DNA of 64,000 nt, taken from the NCBI GenBank assembly GCA_016713305.1, contig JADJPK010000005.1:558001-622000 (forward strand), read 5' to 3'. The position numbers were made by a program, and so were the translations under genes. Below the pieces are notes generated by a model. It was not told where the DNA came from. It saw only the letters and a list, made by a program, of their open reading frames with translations, and ran no database searches. Origin of the DNA: Betaproteobacteria bacterium (GTDB taxonomy: Bacteria; Pseudomonadota; Gammaproteobacteria; Burkholderiales; Ga0077523). Shown one piece after another: positions 37,391-45,919 of the stretch. Position 1 is the stretch's first letter. Each line of letters starts with the position of its first letter.

Positions 37391-37774
37391 ATGGCCACGA
37401 TGGAACTTACCCAGGAGAATTTCGATACGGTGGTGTCCGACAGCCCCATCGTGATCATCGATTTCTGGGCACCCTGGTGCGGTCCGTGCCGTCAGTTCGC
37501 GCCCGTGTTCGAGCAGATCTCGGAAAAGCATCCCGACGTGGTCTTCGCGAAGCTCAACACCGACGAGCAGCAAGGTATCGCCCAGGCGTTCCAGATCCGT
37601 TCGATTCCCACCCTCATGGTGTTCCGCGAGAAGGTCATCCTGTTCTCGAATCCCGGCTCGATGCCGGCCGGCCAGTTCGACAAGCTGGTGACCGAGGTGA
37701 AGGCGGTCGACATGGCCAAGGTCCATGCAGAGATCGCGGCGCAGGAGACCGAACAGCCGGCCGCCGCGAACTGA
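37391..37774 (+). CDS. Thioredoxin
   Basis: A 127-residue cytoplasmic thioredoxin with the standard active site WAPWCGPC near residues 28-35 and the cis-proline in RSIPTLMVF. A short alanine/glutamate-rich tail (from about residue 110) exceeds the usual 108 residues. It reduces protein disulfides using thioredoxin reductase. ATG at 37391 with GAAGGAGA upstream. A CXXC-less relative starts eight bases after the stop. The divergent members of this family are many, so I give no trx number. Confidence 0.93.
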   Translation: MATMELTQENFDTVVSDSPIVIIDFWAPWCGPCRQFAPVFEQISEKHPDVVFAKLNTDEQQGIAQAFQIRSIPTLMVFREKVILFSNPGSMPAGQFDKLVTEVKAVDMAKVHAEIAAQETEQPAAAN

Positions 37775-37782
37775 GGCGCGCC

Positions 37783-38202
37783 ATGGAGCAGATCGTCCAG
37801 CGAAGCGATCTCGACCGGCTGGTCGCGGCGGGCGGGGATCTCCTCATCGATGTCGCCGACGCCGGGCTGCCGGAATCGGTGCGTTTTTCCCAGATGGTGG
37901 AAACTCTCGTTCGACGCCATCCGGGCGTCGGCTGCGCTCGCATCGACATGGCGGCAGGCCGGGATGTCGCGTCGCTTCTGGGCATCGACCGCGCGCCGTC
38001 TCTCGTCCTGTTCAGGAGCGGAGTGGGATTGTTCGCGGGTCCTGCGAATTTCCCGGAAGCGCAACTCGAGGCGATGCTGATGCGGGCGCTGGCGCTCGAC
38101 ATGGATGAGGTGCGCCGCGAGATGGACCGCAGCCGCTCGGCTTCGGTGTCCGTGAGCGGATCACGGGCATGCCCCATGACCAAGCGGGGCGAGTTTCCGT
38201 AG
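37783..38202 (+). CDS. Thioredoxin-like protein lacking the CXXC motif
   Basis: A 139-residue protein whose predicted pattern follows the thioredoxin fold: VDVADAGLPESVRF in place of the active-site segment, ARIDMAAGRDVASLLGI, and the cis-proline region RAPSLVLFRSGV. The CXXC is replaced by ADAG, so it cannot exchange disulfides in the usual way. Two cysteines remain (GCARID and RACPM). It begins eight bases after the thioredoxin stop and must be co-transcribed. It may be a chaperone-like or HyaE-like partner; no function is established. Confidence 0.7.
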   Translation: MEQIVQRSDLDRLVAAGGDLLIDVADAGLPESVRFSQMVETLVRRHPGVGCARIDMAAGRDVASLLGIDRAPSLVLFRSGVGLFAGPANFPEAQLEAMLMRALALDMDEVRREMDRSRSASVSVSGSRACPMTKRGEFP

Positions 38203-38372
38203 GGAAGGTCTGGTCGACCTGCACGCGTCGTCCGGCCATCGGCAACTGGTGGAAGCGCTGCAGTCCTGCGGACCTCGGCACTCGGTGGCAGGGACCGTTT
38301 CCTCTTCCTGCCATCGCTTGTCTGCGGCAACGCCGACAACCTACCGAGACTTCACCAGCGCCGTACCCGATA

Positions 38373-39275
38373 TCAGCCGAGGAGTTCGGCTTGCACCGAA
38401 TCCTCGGCAAGCGTGCGTACGAACCAGGACAGCGCCTTGCCCGTGGGCCGGCCGCGCCAGGCGGCGTGGACGGTCGCCACAGGCTTTGTTTCGGCCACCT
38501 CCCTTACGACCAGCCGACCAGCGTTCACGGATGGCGCGGCCAGCAACCGGGGAAGATAGCCCACGCCCAATCCCCGTTCCTGCGCGCGCAACTTCGCAGC
38601 CATGGATGGAACCGTGAGCGTGTCCTGCCCGGGCATCACGCCCGTGGTGCGCGGTCCCAGGAAGCGGGCGGAATCTGCAGCCGCGATGGAACGGTGTCCC
38701 CGGATGTCCGCGGGAGCCAACGGCAGGGGCGCGCTGGCGAGCGGATGATCCGGCGAAACGGCGAACACGAATTCCATCGAGCCCAATCGCAGCAGCGAAC
38801 AGCCGCCTTCGCTGGGTGGATCGCCCGTTGCCCCGATGATGAGGTCCGCGCGGCCCGTCAGCAGGGCGTCCCAGGTGCCGGCAAGAATCTCCTCTCCCAG
38901 ACGAACGCGCGTCACGGCGCCCTCGGCGTAAAACCGCTCCAGCATGGGAAACACCCGCTCGAGCGGAATCACCTCATCCACATGAATGGCGATTTCCGGC
39001 TCCCAGCCATCGCGCGCCTTGCGGACCCGCGCTTCGACTTCGCGGGCGGCACGCAGCAGGTGCCGGCCTTCTTCCAGGAGCGAGCGGCCGACGTCGGTGA
39101 GCTTGGCGCGGTGGCCCGACCGGTCGAACAGCTGAACGTCGAGATCCTGTTCCAGCTTCTGGATCACGTAGGTCACGGCGGAGGGAACCTTGTGGAGTTC
39201 GCTCGCCGCGGCTGCAAAACTGCCGTTGCGCACGATGGCGTCCAGCGTCTGCAGTGCTTCCAGAGAGATTCGCAT
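38373..39275 (-). CDS. LysR-family transcriptional regulator
   Basis: 300 residues. The N-terminal winged helix (residues 1-65: LEALQTLDAIVRNGSFAAAA, then VPSAVTYVIQKLEQDLDVQLF) and the C-terminal co-inducer domain are complete. It is transcribed away from the adaptor-pump genes at 39433-43747, so by the usual LysR rule it is their most likely regulator, responding to a small ligand. The ATG is at 39273-39275. The gap contains three AGTCAG half-sites that fit an operator. Confidence 0.92.
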   Translation of the reverse strand: MRISLEALQTLDAIVRNGSFAAAASELHKVPSAVTYVIQKLEQDLDVQLFDRSGHRAKLTDVGRSLLEEGRHLLRAAREVEARVRKARDGWEPEIAIHVDEVIPLERVFPMLERFYAEGAVTRVRLGEEILAGTWDALLTGRADLIIGATGDPPSEGGCSLLRLGSMEFVFAVSPDHPLASAPLPLAPADIRGHRSIAAADSARFLGPRTTGVMPGQDTLTVPSMAAKLRAQERGLGVGYLPRLLAAPSVNAGRLVVREVAETKPVATVHAAWRGRPTGKALSWFVRTLAEDSVQAELLG

Positions 39276-39291
39276 GGTGGTAGGCGCGAAG

Positions 39292-39330
39292 AGTCAGTAT
39301 CATATGGCGAGTAACTGACTCTTTAGTCAG
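39292..39330. promoter_or_regulatory. AGTCAG repeat operator between lysR and the efflux genes
   Basis: AGTCAG occurs at 39292-39297 (plus), CTGACT at 39315-39320 (its complement) and AGTCAG again at 39325-39330. The last two make a perfect inverted repeat with a CTTT spacer; the first and second make a wider one. They lie 17-55 bases upstream of the lysR ATG. The layout suits a tetrameric LysR protein controlling both directions; binding is inferred. Confidence 0.55.
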
Positions 39331-39432
39331 CTAGTCCGGCGCGGGGTTCTCGCCATGGCGAATACGGGGGAGTCCTTTCGCTGCCACGCGCCCGGTACCT
39401 TCCATAAATTCATCTGTTCGAGGTCGGGCCCG

Positions 39433-40593
39433 ATGACGCTGCGTGCCGCCGTAGTAGGTATTTCCCTTCTTTCTTTCACATTGGCTGGCTGCGGGTCCAA
39501 GACCGATGGCGCCCCAGCGGCCGCCAAGTCCGGGGATGGCAAACCGGCTGCCGCCGCCGGCGGACCGCCCAAGGGTCTTCCCGTGAAGGCGCAGCGCGTG
39601 AAGGTGGATCTCGTCCAGAACGAGATCAACGCGGTTGGAACGTTGATGGCGGCGGAGTCCATCGTCGTGAGGCCCGAAATCGCCGGCCGCATCGTTTCCA
39701 TGCACTTTTCGGAAGGTCAGCCGGTCCAGAAGGGCGCCAAGCTGGTCACGCTCGATCCCGCGGAATACCAGGCCCAGCTCGCGGCTTCCGCCGCAGACGC
39801 GCGCACCGAATCGCAAAAATACCAGCGCGCCCGCGACCTGCTCGAGCAGAAGTTCGTCAGCCAGGAGGCCGTGGATCTCGCCAAGGGCGGCATGGAGCGG
39901 GCAGCCGCGAAGCGCCTGGCCGACGAGGTGCTGCTGGCGAAGACGACGGTCGTCGCGCCGTTCAGCGGCAACGTGGGGCTGCGCTACGTCAGCCCGGGCG
40001 CCTACGTGAAGGCGGGCGATGACATCGTACGTCTGGAAAGCACCGGCACTCTCAAGCTCGACTTCCGCGTGCCCGAGGTGTACGTGTCCAAGATCCATCC
40101 GAAGCAAACGGTGACGGTCAGGACCGATGCCTATCCGGGCGATGTTTTCGAAGGGCACATCTATGCCCTCGAACCGGCCGTGGACGAGAAGACGCGGACC
40201 GTTCTGGCCCGCGCCGAGATCCCCAACCGGCAGGGCAAGCTTCGTCCCGGCATGTTCGGCCGCGTCGCCATCCTGCTCGAGTCCCGGCCCAACGCCATCG
40301 TGATTCCCGAACAGGCCATCTGGCCGCAGGGACGCGATACCTTTGTCTTCCGCGTCGTGGACGGCAAGGCGACGCTCACGAAGATCCAGATGGGCATTCG
40401 CCGCCCGGGTGAGGTGGAAGTGGCTCAGGGGCTGGGCCCCGACGACATGGTCGTCACCGATGGTCAACTGAAATTGAAGGATGGTGCGCCGGTGATGGTG
40501 CTGCCTGCGGCGCCTGCGGCCGCTGCCGCGGCACCTGGCGGTGCGGCTGCGGGCAAGGCAGGCGCTCCTGCCTCGCCCAAGGCTGGAAGCTGA
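39433..40593 (+). CDS. RND efflux periplasmic adaptor lipoprotein (AcrA/MexA-like)
   Basis: A 386-residue membrane fusion protein with a lipobox (FTLAGC) after a signal peptide, then an Ala/Gly/Lys-rich linker. It shows the biotinyl-lipoyl halves (VVRPEIAGRIVSMHFSEGQ; TTVVAPFSGNVGLRYVSPG), a short coiled-coil between them and the beta-barrel (TVRTDAYPGDVFEGHIYAL). The tail is Ala/Pro-rich low-complexity. The start ATG at 39433 has GAGG upstream; an ATG-initiated extension to 39355 hides the signal. It sits 28 bases before the pump gene. No outer-membrane partner follows, so it must borrow one. Confidence 0.9.
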   Translation: MTLRAAVVGISLLSFTLAGCGSKTDGAPAAAKSGDGKPAAAAGGPPKGLPVKAQRVKVDLVQNEINAVGTLMAAESIVVRPEIAGRIVSMHFSEGQPVQKGAKLVTLDPAEYQAQLAASAADARTESQKYQRARDLLEQKFVSQEAVDLAKGGMERAAAKRLADEVLLAKTTVVAPFSGNVGLRYVSPGAYVKAGDDIVRLESTGTLKLDFRVPEVYVSKIHPKQTVTVRTDAYPGDVFEGHIYALEPAVDEKTRTVLARAEIPNRQGKLRPGMFGRVAILLESRPNAIVIPEQAIWPQGRDTFVFRVVDGKATLTKIQMGIRRPGEVEVAQGLGPDDMVVTDGQLKLKDGAPVMVLPAAPAAAAAAPGGAAAGKAGAPASPKAGS

Positions 40594-40621
40594 AACGCCG
40601 GCACCCAGGAGGAACGAAGCC

Positions 40622-43600
40622 ATGGTCTTATCGGACATTTCCATCAAGCGGCCGGTTCTGGCGATCGTGATGAGCCTGATCATCGTGCTCGTCGGGTATC
40701 TTTCGTACACCCGGATGGCCGTTCGCGAGTATCCGAACATCGATCCTCCCACGGTATCGGTGCGTACCGTCTACAAGGGGGCGACGGCCCAGGTGATGGA
40801 AAGTTCCATCACTCAGCCGCTCGAGGATTCGCTCTCCGGCATCGAAGGCATCAAGACGATCAAGTCGCAGAGCCGGGAAGAGGTCAGCCAGATCACGGTC
40901 ACGTTCGTGACCTCCCGCGAGATCGACGGCGCGGCCAACGACGTTCGGGACCGAGTCGCCCGCATCCGCAAGAATCTCCCCGCCGCGGCCGACAATCCTG
41001 TGGTGTCGAAGATCGAAGCCGACGCACAGCCGATCGTATGGATCGCTTTCACCAGCGACCGCCACACGCCGATGGAACTGACGGACTTCGCCGATCGGTA
41101 CCTGACCGATCCGCTGAAGGCGCTGCCCGGGGTGGCCTCCGTCATCATCGGGGGCGAACGCAAGTACGCGATGCGGGTCTGGCTGGACCGCGAACGCATG
41201 GCGGCGCAGGGCCTCACTGCGCAGGACGTGGAAGAAGCGTTGCGCAGGCAGAACCTGGATTCTCCCGGCGGACGCATCGAAAGCACCCAGCGCGAGTTCA
41301 CCGTCCTGGCCCGCACCGATCTCCGATCGCCGGAGGAATTCAACAACATGATCATCCGCGAGGTGAACGGTTATCCCGTGCGCCTGCGCGATGTGGGGCG
41401 TGCGGCGCCCGGGCCCTACGAGAACCGCAAGGTCGTGCGGGTCCGCGGCGAAGAGGCGCTCGGATTGGGCATCGTGAAGCAATCGACTGCCAATACGCTG
41501 GAGGTCGCGCAGGCGGTGAAGGCGCTCCTCCCCAGGCTGGAAGGAACGTTGCAGCCGGGCATGAAGGTCTGGGTTGCGGTGGACACCTCCCAGTTCATCG
41601 AGGCCTCCGTGGAGGCGGTGAAGACGACCATCATGGAAGCGCTGGTGCTCGTGGTGCTCGTGATCTTCTTCTTCCTGCGCGAATTCCGCGCAACGATCAT
41701 TCCCGCGATCACCATTCCGGTGTCCATCATCGGCCACTTCACCTTCCTGAAGGTACTCGGTTTCTCGGTCAACACCCTGACGCTCCTGGGCGTCGTGCTG
41801 TCCATCGGCCTGGTGGTGGACGATGCGATCGTCGTCCTGGAAAACGTGCACCGGCACATCGAAGAGGGCATGAAGCCGTTCAAGGCGGCGCTTCAGGGAA
41901 CGCGCGAGATCGGCTTCGCGGTCATCGCCATGACCATCACTCTTGCCGCCGTGTTCACCCCGCTGTCCTTCGCGCAGGGGAACACGGGCAAGCTGATGAC
42001 GGAGTTCGCTCTCACCGTGGCAACGTCGGTGATCGTATCCGGCTTCGTCGCGCTGTCCCTGGTTCCGATGATGTGCTCCAGGATGCTGAAGCACGAGCAC
42101 AGCTGGATCTACCGCAAGACCGAACCCTTCTACACCGGCATGACCGAAGGCTACCGCTCCATGCTCAAGGCGACACTGCGCCATCGGTGGGTCATCGGGG
42201 TGGTGCTGGTTGCGGTGATCGGGGCAATGTACTGGCTGTTCACGCAGTTGAAGGCGGAGCTTTCTCCGGTCGAGGACCGCAGCCTCTTCCTGGCGTTCGT
42301 CGTCACGCCGGAAGGGTCCAGCATGCAGTACACCGACGGCTACGTGCATGCCGTGGAGGAGATCGCCAAGAACGTTCCGGAGATCGACACCATGTTCGCG
42401 GTCGTGGCACCGGGTCTCGAACGTCCCAACCCGGTGAATCTCGGCATTGCGTTCGCGGTGCTGAAGCCATGGAACGACCGTACACGCTCGCAGCAGCAGA
42501 TCACGAAGGAACTTACACCCAAGCTGTTCGGCGGCCTTCCCGGCGCCTTGTCCTTCGCTCTCAATCCGCCTTCGCTCGGCCAGAACTTTCTCGCCAAGCA
42601 GGTCGAGTACGTGATCTATGGCAACAGCTACGAGGAGCTTCAGGGCAAGGTCGGCAAGGTCATGGCGAAGCTTCGCGACTTTCCGGGAATCACCGGCCTG
42701 GATACCGACCTCAAGCTCAACAAGCCGCAGCTATCGGTGAAGATCGATCGCGACAAGGCTTCCGCGCTAGGCGTCTCCATGGACACGATCGGCCACACCC
42801 TCGAAATCCTGTTGGGAGGCTACGACGTCACGCGCTACAAGCATGAGGGCAAGCAGTACGACGTGGTGCTGCAGCTCGAGGACGACAAGCGCCGGCAGCC
42901 CAGCGATCTCACGGCCATCTATGTGCGCGGTACTGACGGTTCGCTGCATCAGTTGTCGAACCTGGTGATGCTGGAGGAGACCGTCGGTCCGAAGGAACTC
43001 AACCACTTCAACAAGCTGCGTGCCGCCATCATCAACGGGAACGTCGCGGGCAACTATAGTCTCGGGCAGGTGCTGGATCACATCGACGGGCTGGTCAAGT
43101 CCGAGCTGGGACCGGACACCCGCACGGATCTGGACAACGTGTCACGCGAATTCCGCGAATCGAGCGGGCAGCTGTGGATGACCTTCGGGCTGGCGCTGGT
43201 GTTCATCTACCTGGTTCTTTCGGCGCAGTTCGAGAGCTTCGTCGGTCCCCTCGTGATCATGGTGACCGTGCCGCTGGCGATGACCGGCGCCGCATTGACG
43301 ATGTACATCAACATGCTGCTGGAGAAGGGCGGTACGTTGAACGTGTATAGCCAGGTGGGGCTGGTGATGCTGGTCGGCCTGATCACGAAGCACGGCATTC
43401 TGATCGTGGAATTCGCCAACCAGCTTCGCGCCAAGGGCATGGCCAAGATGGATGCCATCGTCGAGGCCGCCACGCTGCGACTGCGGCCGATCCTGATGAC
43501 CACGGCCGCGATGGTGCTCGGGGCGATCCCGCTCGCTCTTTCGCACGGCGCGGGCAGCGAATCCCGGCAGGCCATCGGCTGGGTGGTGGTCGGCGGACTT

Positions 43601-43747
43601 CTGCTGGGCACGTTGCTCACCCTCTTCGTGATTCCGACGGTGTATTCGGTGCTCGTGCGAAAGGTGAAGACGACGGAAGAGCAGCGCAGAGAGCTCGAGG
43701 ACGACCACGAGCACGCGCCCCAGTCGCTCAGCGAGCAGCTGCCCTGA
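40622..43747 (+). CDS. RND multidrug efflux pump (AcrB/MexB, HAE1-like)
   Basis: A 1041-residue inner-membrane proton antiporter of the hydrophobe/amphiphile efflux class. It starts MVLSDISIKRPVLAIVMSL, typical of this class. TM4 has VVDDAIVVLENVHRHIEEG with the paired aspartates of the proton relay, and TM10 has LITKHGILIVEFANQLR with the relay lysine. Two large periplasmic loops are present. ATG at 40622 follows CAGGAGGAA. It is co-transcribed with the adaptor and ends at a strong terminator. Likely substrates are drugs, dyes or solvents; not predictable from sequence. Confidence 0.94.
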   Translation: MVLSDISIKRPVLAIVMSLIIVLVGYLSYTRMAVREYPNIDPPTVSVRTVYKGATAQVMESSITQPLEDSLSGIEGIKTIKSQSREEVSQITVTFVTSREIDGAANDVRDRVARIRKNLPAAADNPVVSKIEADAQPIVWIAFTSDRHTPMELTDFADRYLTDPLKALPGVASVIIGGERKYAMRVWLDRERMAAQGLTAQDVEEALRRQNLDSPGGRIESTQREFTVLARTDLRSPEEFNNMIIREVNGYPVRLRDVGRAAPGPYENRKVVRVRGEEALGLGIVKQSTANTLEVAQAVKALLPRLEGTLQPGMKVWVAVDTSQFIEASVEAVKTTIMEALVLVVLVIFFFLREFRATIIPAITIPVSIIGHFTFLKVLGFSVNTLTLLGVVLSIGLVVDDAIVVLENVHRHIEEGMKPFKAALQGTREIGFAVIAMTITLAAVFTPLSFAQGNTGKLMTEFALTVATSVIVSGFVALSLVPMMCSRMLKHEHSWIYRKTEPFYTGMTEGYRSMLKATLRHRWVIGVVLVAVIGAMYWLFTQLKAELSPVEDRSLFLAFVVTPEGSSMQYTDGYVHAVEEIAKNVPEIDTMFAVVAPGLERPNPVNLGIAFAVLKPWNDRTRSQQQITKELTPKLFGGLPGALSFALNPPSLGQNFLAKQVEYVIYGNSYEELQGKVGKVMAKLRDFPGITGLDTDLKLNKPQLSVKIDRDKASALGVSMDTIGHTLEILLGGYDVTRYKHEGKQYDVVLQLEDDKRRQPSDLTAIYVRGTDGSLHQLSNLVMLEETVGPKELNHFNKLRAAIINGNVAGNYSLGQVLDHIDGLVKSELGPDTRTDLDNVSREFRESSGQLWMTFGLALVFIYLVLSAQFESFVGPLVIMVTVPLAMTGAALTMYINMLLEKGGTLNVYSQVGLVMLVGLITKHGILIVEFANQLRAKGMAKMDAIVEAATLRLRPILMTTAAMVLGAIPLALSHGAGSESRQAIGWVVVGGLLLGTLLTLFVIPTVYSVLVRKVKTTEEQRRELEDDHEHAPQSLSEQLP

Positions 43748-43765
43748 TCCCTTCTGCCACACTCG

Positions 43766-43791
43766 AAGCCCGGGAAATCCCGGGCTTTTTT
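43766..43791 (+). terminator. Rho-independent terminator after the AcrB-like pump gene
   Basis: A 9-bp stem AAGCCCGGG / CCCGGGCTT with loop AAAT runs straight into a T tract. It lies 18 bases after the stop and ends the efflux transcript. This is the clearest intrinsic terminator in the window. Confidence 0.9.
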
Positions 43792-43805
43792 GTCTGCGAG
43801 GCCCC

Positions 43806-44324
43806 ATGACCAAGGCGTTCTCCTGGCGAACGGCGACACGAGCGGATCTTCCCCGGATCGTCGAGATCTACAATCGGACAATCCCGACCCGGATGGTGAC
43901 CGCTGATCTGGAACCGGTCAGCGTGGAAAGCCGGGAGGCGTGGTTCGCCCTGCACGTGCCGGGATTCCGTCCCCTGTGGGTGAGCGAGCTCAACGGACAC
44001 GTGGCTGCGTGGCTCAGCTTCTCGTCCTTCTACGGCCGTCCAGCCTACGACGGCACGGCGGAAGTGAGCCTCTACGTGGACTACCCGCATCAGCGTGGCG
44101 GACTGGGCAGCTATCTGCTGACGGAAGCCATGCGGGAGTCTCCGGCCCTGCAGATCCGGACGCTGCTGGCATTCGTGTTCGGGCACAACGCTCCGAGCCT
44201 CAAGCTGTTCCAGCGCCATGGATTCGAGACATGGGGAACGCTCCCCGGTGTGGCTGTCCTCGATGCCGAGGAGCGGGATCTGGTGATCCTCGGCTGCCGC
44301 CCGGCCGGCCAGGCCGGGTCTTAG
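43806..44324 (+). CDS. GNAT N-acetyltransferase, phosphinothricin-acetyltransferase-like
   Basis: A 172-residue GNAT enzyme that transfers acetyl from acetyl-CoA to an amine. WRTATRADLPRIVEIYNRTIP is the usual Pat/MddA-type start, and YPHQRGGLGSYLL contains the acetyl-CoA pyrophosphate loop (Q-R-G-G-L-G). NAPSLKLFQRHGFETWGTLPGVA completes the fold. Relatives act on methionine sulfone, sulfoximine or phosphinothricin. It begins 15 bases after the pump terminator, so it has its own start of transcription or reads through. Substrate unknown. Confidence 0.85.
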   Translation: MTKAFSWRTATRADLPRIVEIYNRTIPTRMVTADLEPVSVESREAWFALHVPGFRPLWVSELNGHVAAWLSFSSFYGRPAYDGTAEVSLYVDYPHQRGGLGSYLLTEAMRESPALQIRTLLAFVFGHNAPSLKLFQRHGFETWGTLPGVAVLDAEERDLVILGCRPAGQAGS

Positions 44325-44367
44325 GACGAGTGCCCCTCCGGCTCGCCGGCGATTTCGAGCCGCCGAC

Positions 44368-44502
44368 ATGAAATCCGGTACGTATCGGCTTCTGCGCTGG
44401 ATCGCGATCGTGGCCTTGACTGCGCTCATCGCGGCAGCAGCTCTGAGCGGTTACTTCTCGCCCGAGGCCGCCATCATGTTCGGCAACCTGCGCCTGTGCT
44501 GA
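44368..44502 (+). CDS. Small single-pass membrane protein (44 residues)
   Basis: A short ORF between the GNAT and pirin genes. The product has a basic start (MKSGTYRLLRW), one hydrophobic helix of about 20 residues (IAIVALTALIAAAALSGYF), then SPEAAIMFGNLRLC ending in cysteine. The shape, positive-inside start and terminal Cys look like a real small membrane protein. I believe comparable small ORFs occur in betaproteobacteria, but I cannot check this. No Shine-Dalgarno sequence is clear. Confidence 0.5.
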   Translation: MKSGTYRLLRWIAIVALTALIAAAALSGYFSPEAAIMFGNLRLC

Positions 44503-44630
44503 CCCGCCGGAGTGCTCGAATTTCGTGAACGAACGGTGCAGAACGTTTCGCTAGGAAGTCTGCCCTTGCGCTCCTACAGTGTTCGCATGCACGGGAAGCC
44601 GACGTGCAGTCAACTCGAACAGGAGAACCC

Positions 44631-45329
44631 ATGATCACCCTGAGACGTGCCGACGATCGCGGCCACGCCAACCACGGCTGGCTGGACAGCCGCCACACCT
44701 TCTCCTTTGCCAGCTATCACGATCCCGCGCAAATGGGCTGGGGCAGTCTGCGCGTCATCAACGACGATCGGGTCGCACCGGGCAGCGGCTTCGGTACCCA
44801 TCCCCACCGTGACATGGAGATCATCAGCTACGTCGTCGAGGGTGAACTGGAGCACCGGGACAGCATGGGAAACGGATCGGTCATCCGACCCGGGGACGTT
44901 CAGCGCATGAGCGCCGGGACCGGTGTCACCCACAGCGAGTACAACCCGTCGGCCAGGCATCCCGTGCATTTTCTGCAGATATGGATCCAGCCTGCTGTTC
45001 GCGGTGTCGTTCCTGGCTACGAGCAGAAGCGATATGAACCGGAACAGAAGAAAGGGCGCCTGTGTCTCATCGCGTCCCCGGATGGAGCGGAGGGTTCCGT
45101 CCGGATTCATCAGGACGCCCGCGTCTACGTCACGGTTCTCGACGGCGAGGATGCCGTCCGGCTTTCACTTCCCGGTGCTCATCGCGCCTACGTCCACGTG
45201 GTGCGAGGCACATTGACTGTCAACGGCCAGGCGATGCGTGAAGGAGACGGGATGAAGGTGTCGGAGGAATCGGAACTGTGTCTGGGCGAGGCCAGCGACG
45301 CGGAAGTGCTCGTGTTCGACATGGCGTGA
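44631..45329 (+). CDS. Pirin family protein (bicupin)
   Basis: A 232-residue pirin/YhhW-like protein. The N-terminal cupin has the metal-binding pattern GTHPHRDMEIISYVVEGELEHRD and GDVQRMSAGTGVTHSEYN, supplying three His and one Glu ligand. The second cupin is degenerate. Some relatives are quercetin dioxygenases or regulators. Start ATG at 44631 with AGGAGA upstream. It converges with the cold-shock gene; the terminator of that gene lies between them. Function not settled. Confidence 0.92.
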   Translation: MITLRRADDRGHANHGWLDSRHTFSFASYHDPAQMGWGSLRVINDDRVAPGSGFGTHPHRDMEIISYVVEGELEHRDSMGNGSVIRPGDVQRMSAGTGVTHSEYNPSARHPVHFLQIWIQPAVRGVVPGYEQKRYEPEQKKGRLCLIASPDGAEGSVRIHQDARVYVTVLDGEDAVRLSLPGAHRAYVHVVRGTLTVNGQAMREGDGMKVSEESELCLGEASDAEVLVFDMA

Positions 45330-45423
45330 ACGGCCATGAGCCCCGTCCGGGTCCGGTCCGTCTCTTCCGCCAGGACCGCGGACAATGCCGGGTCGATGGG
45401 AAGCGGCCGGTTCCTGGATTCCA

Positions 45424-45453
45424 CAAAAGAAAACGCCCGGTTTCCCGGGCGTT
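45424..45453 (-). terminator. Rho-independent terminator of the cold-shock gene
   Basis: Read on the minus strand, AACGCCCGG / CCGGGCGTT (9-bp stem, loop GAAA) is followed by TTTTCTTTTG. It lies 24 bases after the csp stop. It may also stop pirin transcription from the other side, though its T tract there is weaker. Confidence 0.85.
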
Positions 45454-45476
45454 CTTCCAAGCAGCTTACGCGACGA

Positions 45477-45683
45477 TCACTCGATGGGACGAATGTTCGC
45501 GGCTTGCTTGCCCTTGGGGCCGGTCGTGACGTCGAAGGAAACCTTCTGGTTTTCCTTCAGGGTCTTGAAGCCCTGAGCTTGAATCGCGGAGAAATGCGCG
45601 AACACATCTTCGCCGCCTCCATCGGGAGAAATGAAGCCAAAACCCTTGGAGTCGTTGAACCACTTGACGGTACCAGTTGCCAT
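45477..45683 (-). CDS. Cold-shock protein, CspA family
   Basis: A 68-residue single-stranded nucleic-acid-binding protein. RNP1 (KGFGFIS) and RNP2 (DVFAHFSAI) lie at residues 13-19 and about 26-34, in a five-strand barrel, and the protein starts MATGTVKWFNDS. It melts RNA structure and may respond to cold or growth phase. A 151-base leader separates the ATG from a likely promoter, in line with the long regulatory leaders of csp genes, and a strong terminator follows, so it is a single-gene unit. Confidence 0.96.
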   Translation of the reverse strand: MATGTVKWFNDSKGFGFISPDGGGEDVFAHFSAIQAQGFKTLKENQKVSFDVTTGPKGKQAANIRPIE

Positions 45684-45833
45684 TTAATGAGTCATCCAGA
45701 AAACACTATTGAGGAGTCGGGTTGGTTCCCGAGCGGGCGCGGATCAAGCCAGCACTGCTGGTCGAACTGATATTCCGAACAAGGGGGGGCACAGCGGACG
45801 AGCGAGATATTCGGTGAGATCCTGCGAGCCATG

Positions 45834-45862
45834 AGAGTAATCGGGGCCGAGGGGAATTGCAA
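45834..45862 (-). promoter_or_regulatory. Candidate promoter of the cold-shock gene
   Basis: On the minus strand TTGCAA (45862-45857) and TACTCT (45839-45834) are 17 bases apart. This would make a leader of about 145 bases. It overlaps the start region of the ABC gene on the other strand, so the two may compete. Eye prediction. Confidence 0.35.
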
Positions 45863-45919
45863 CACATTTCTTGTGCGAAACTGCAGATCGAGTCTCAGGC
45901 CACCGTTCATTTCCCCGAA

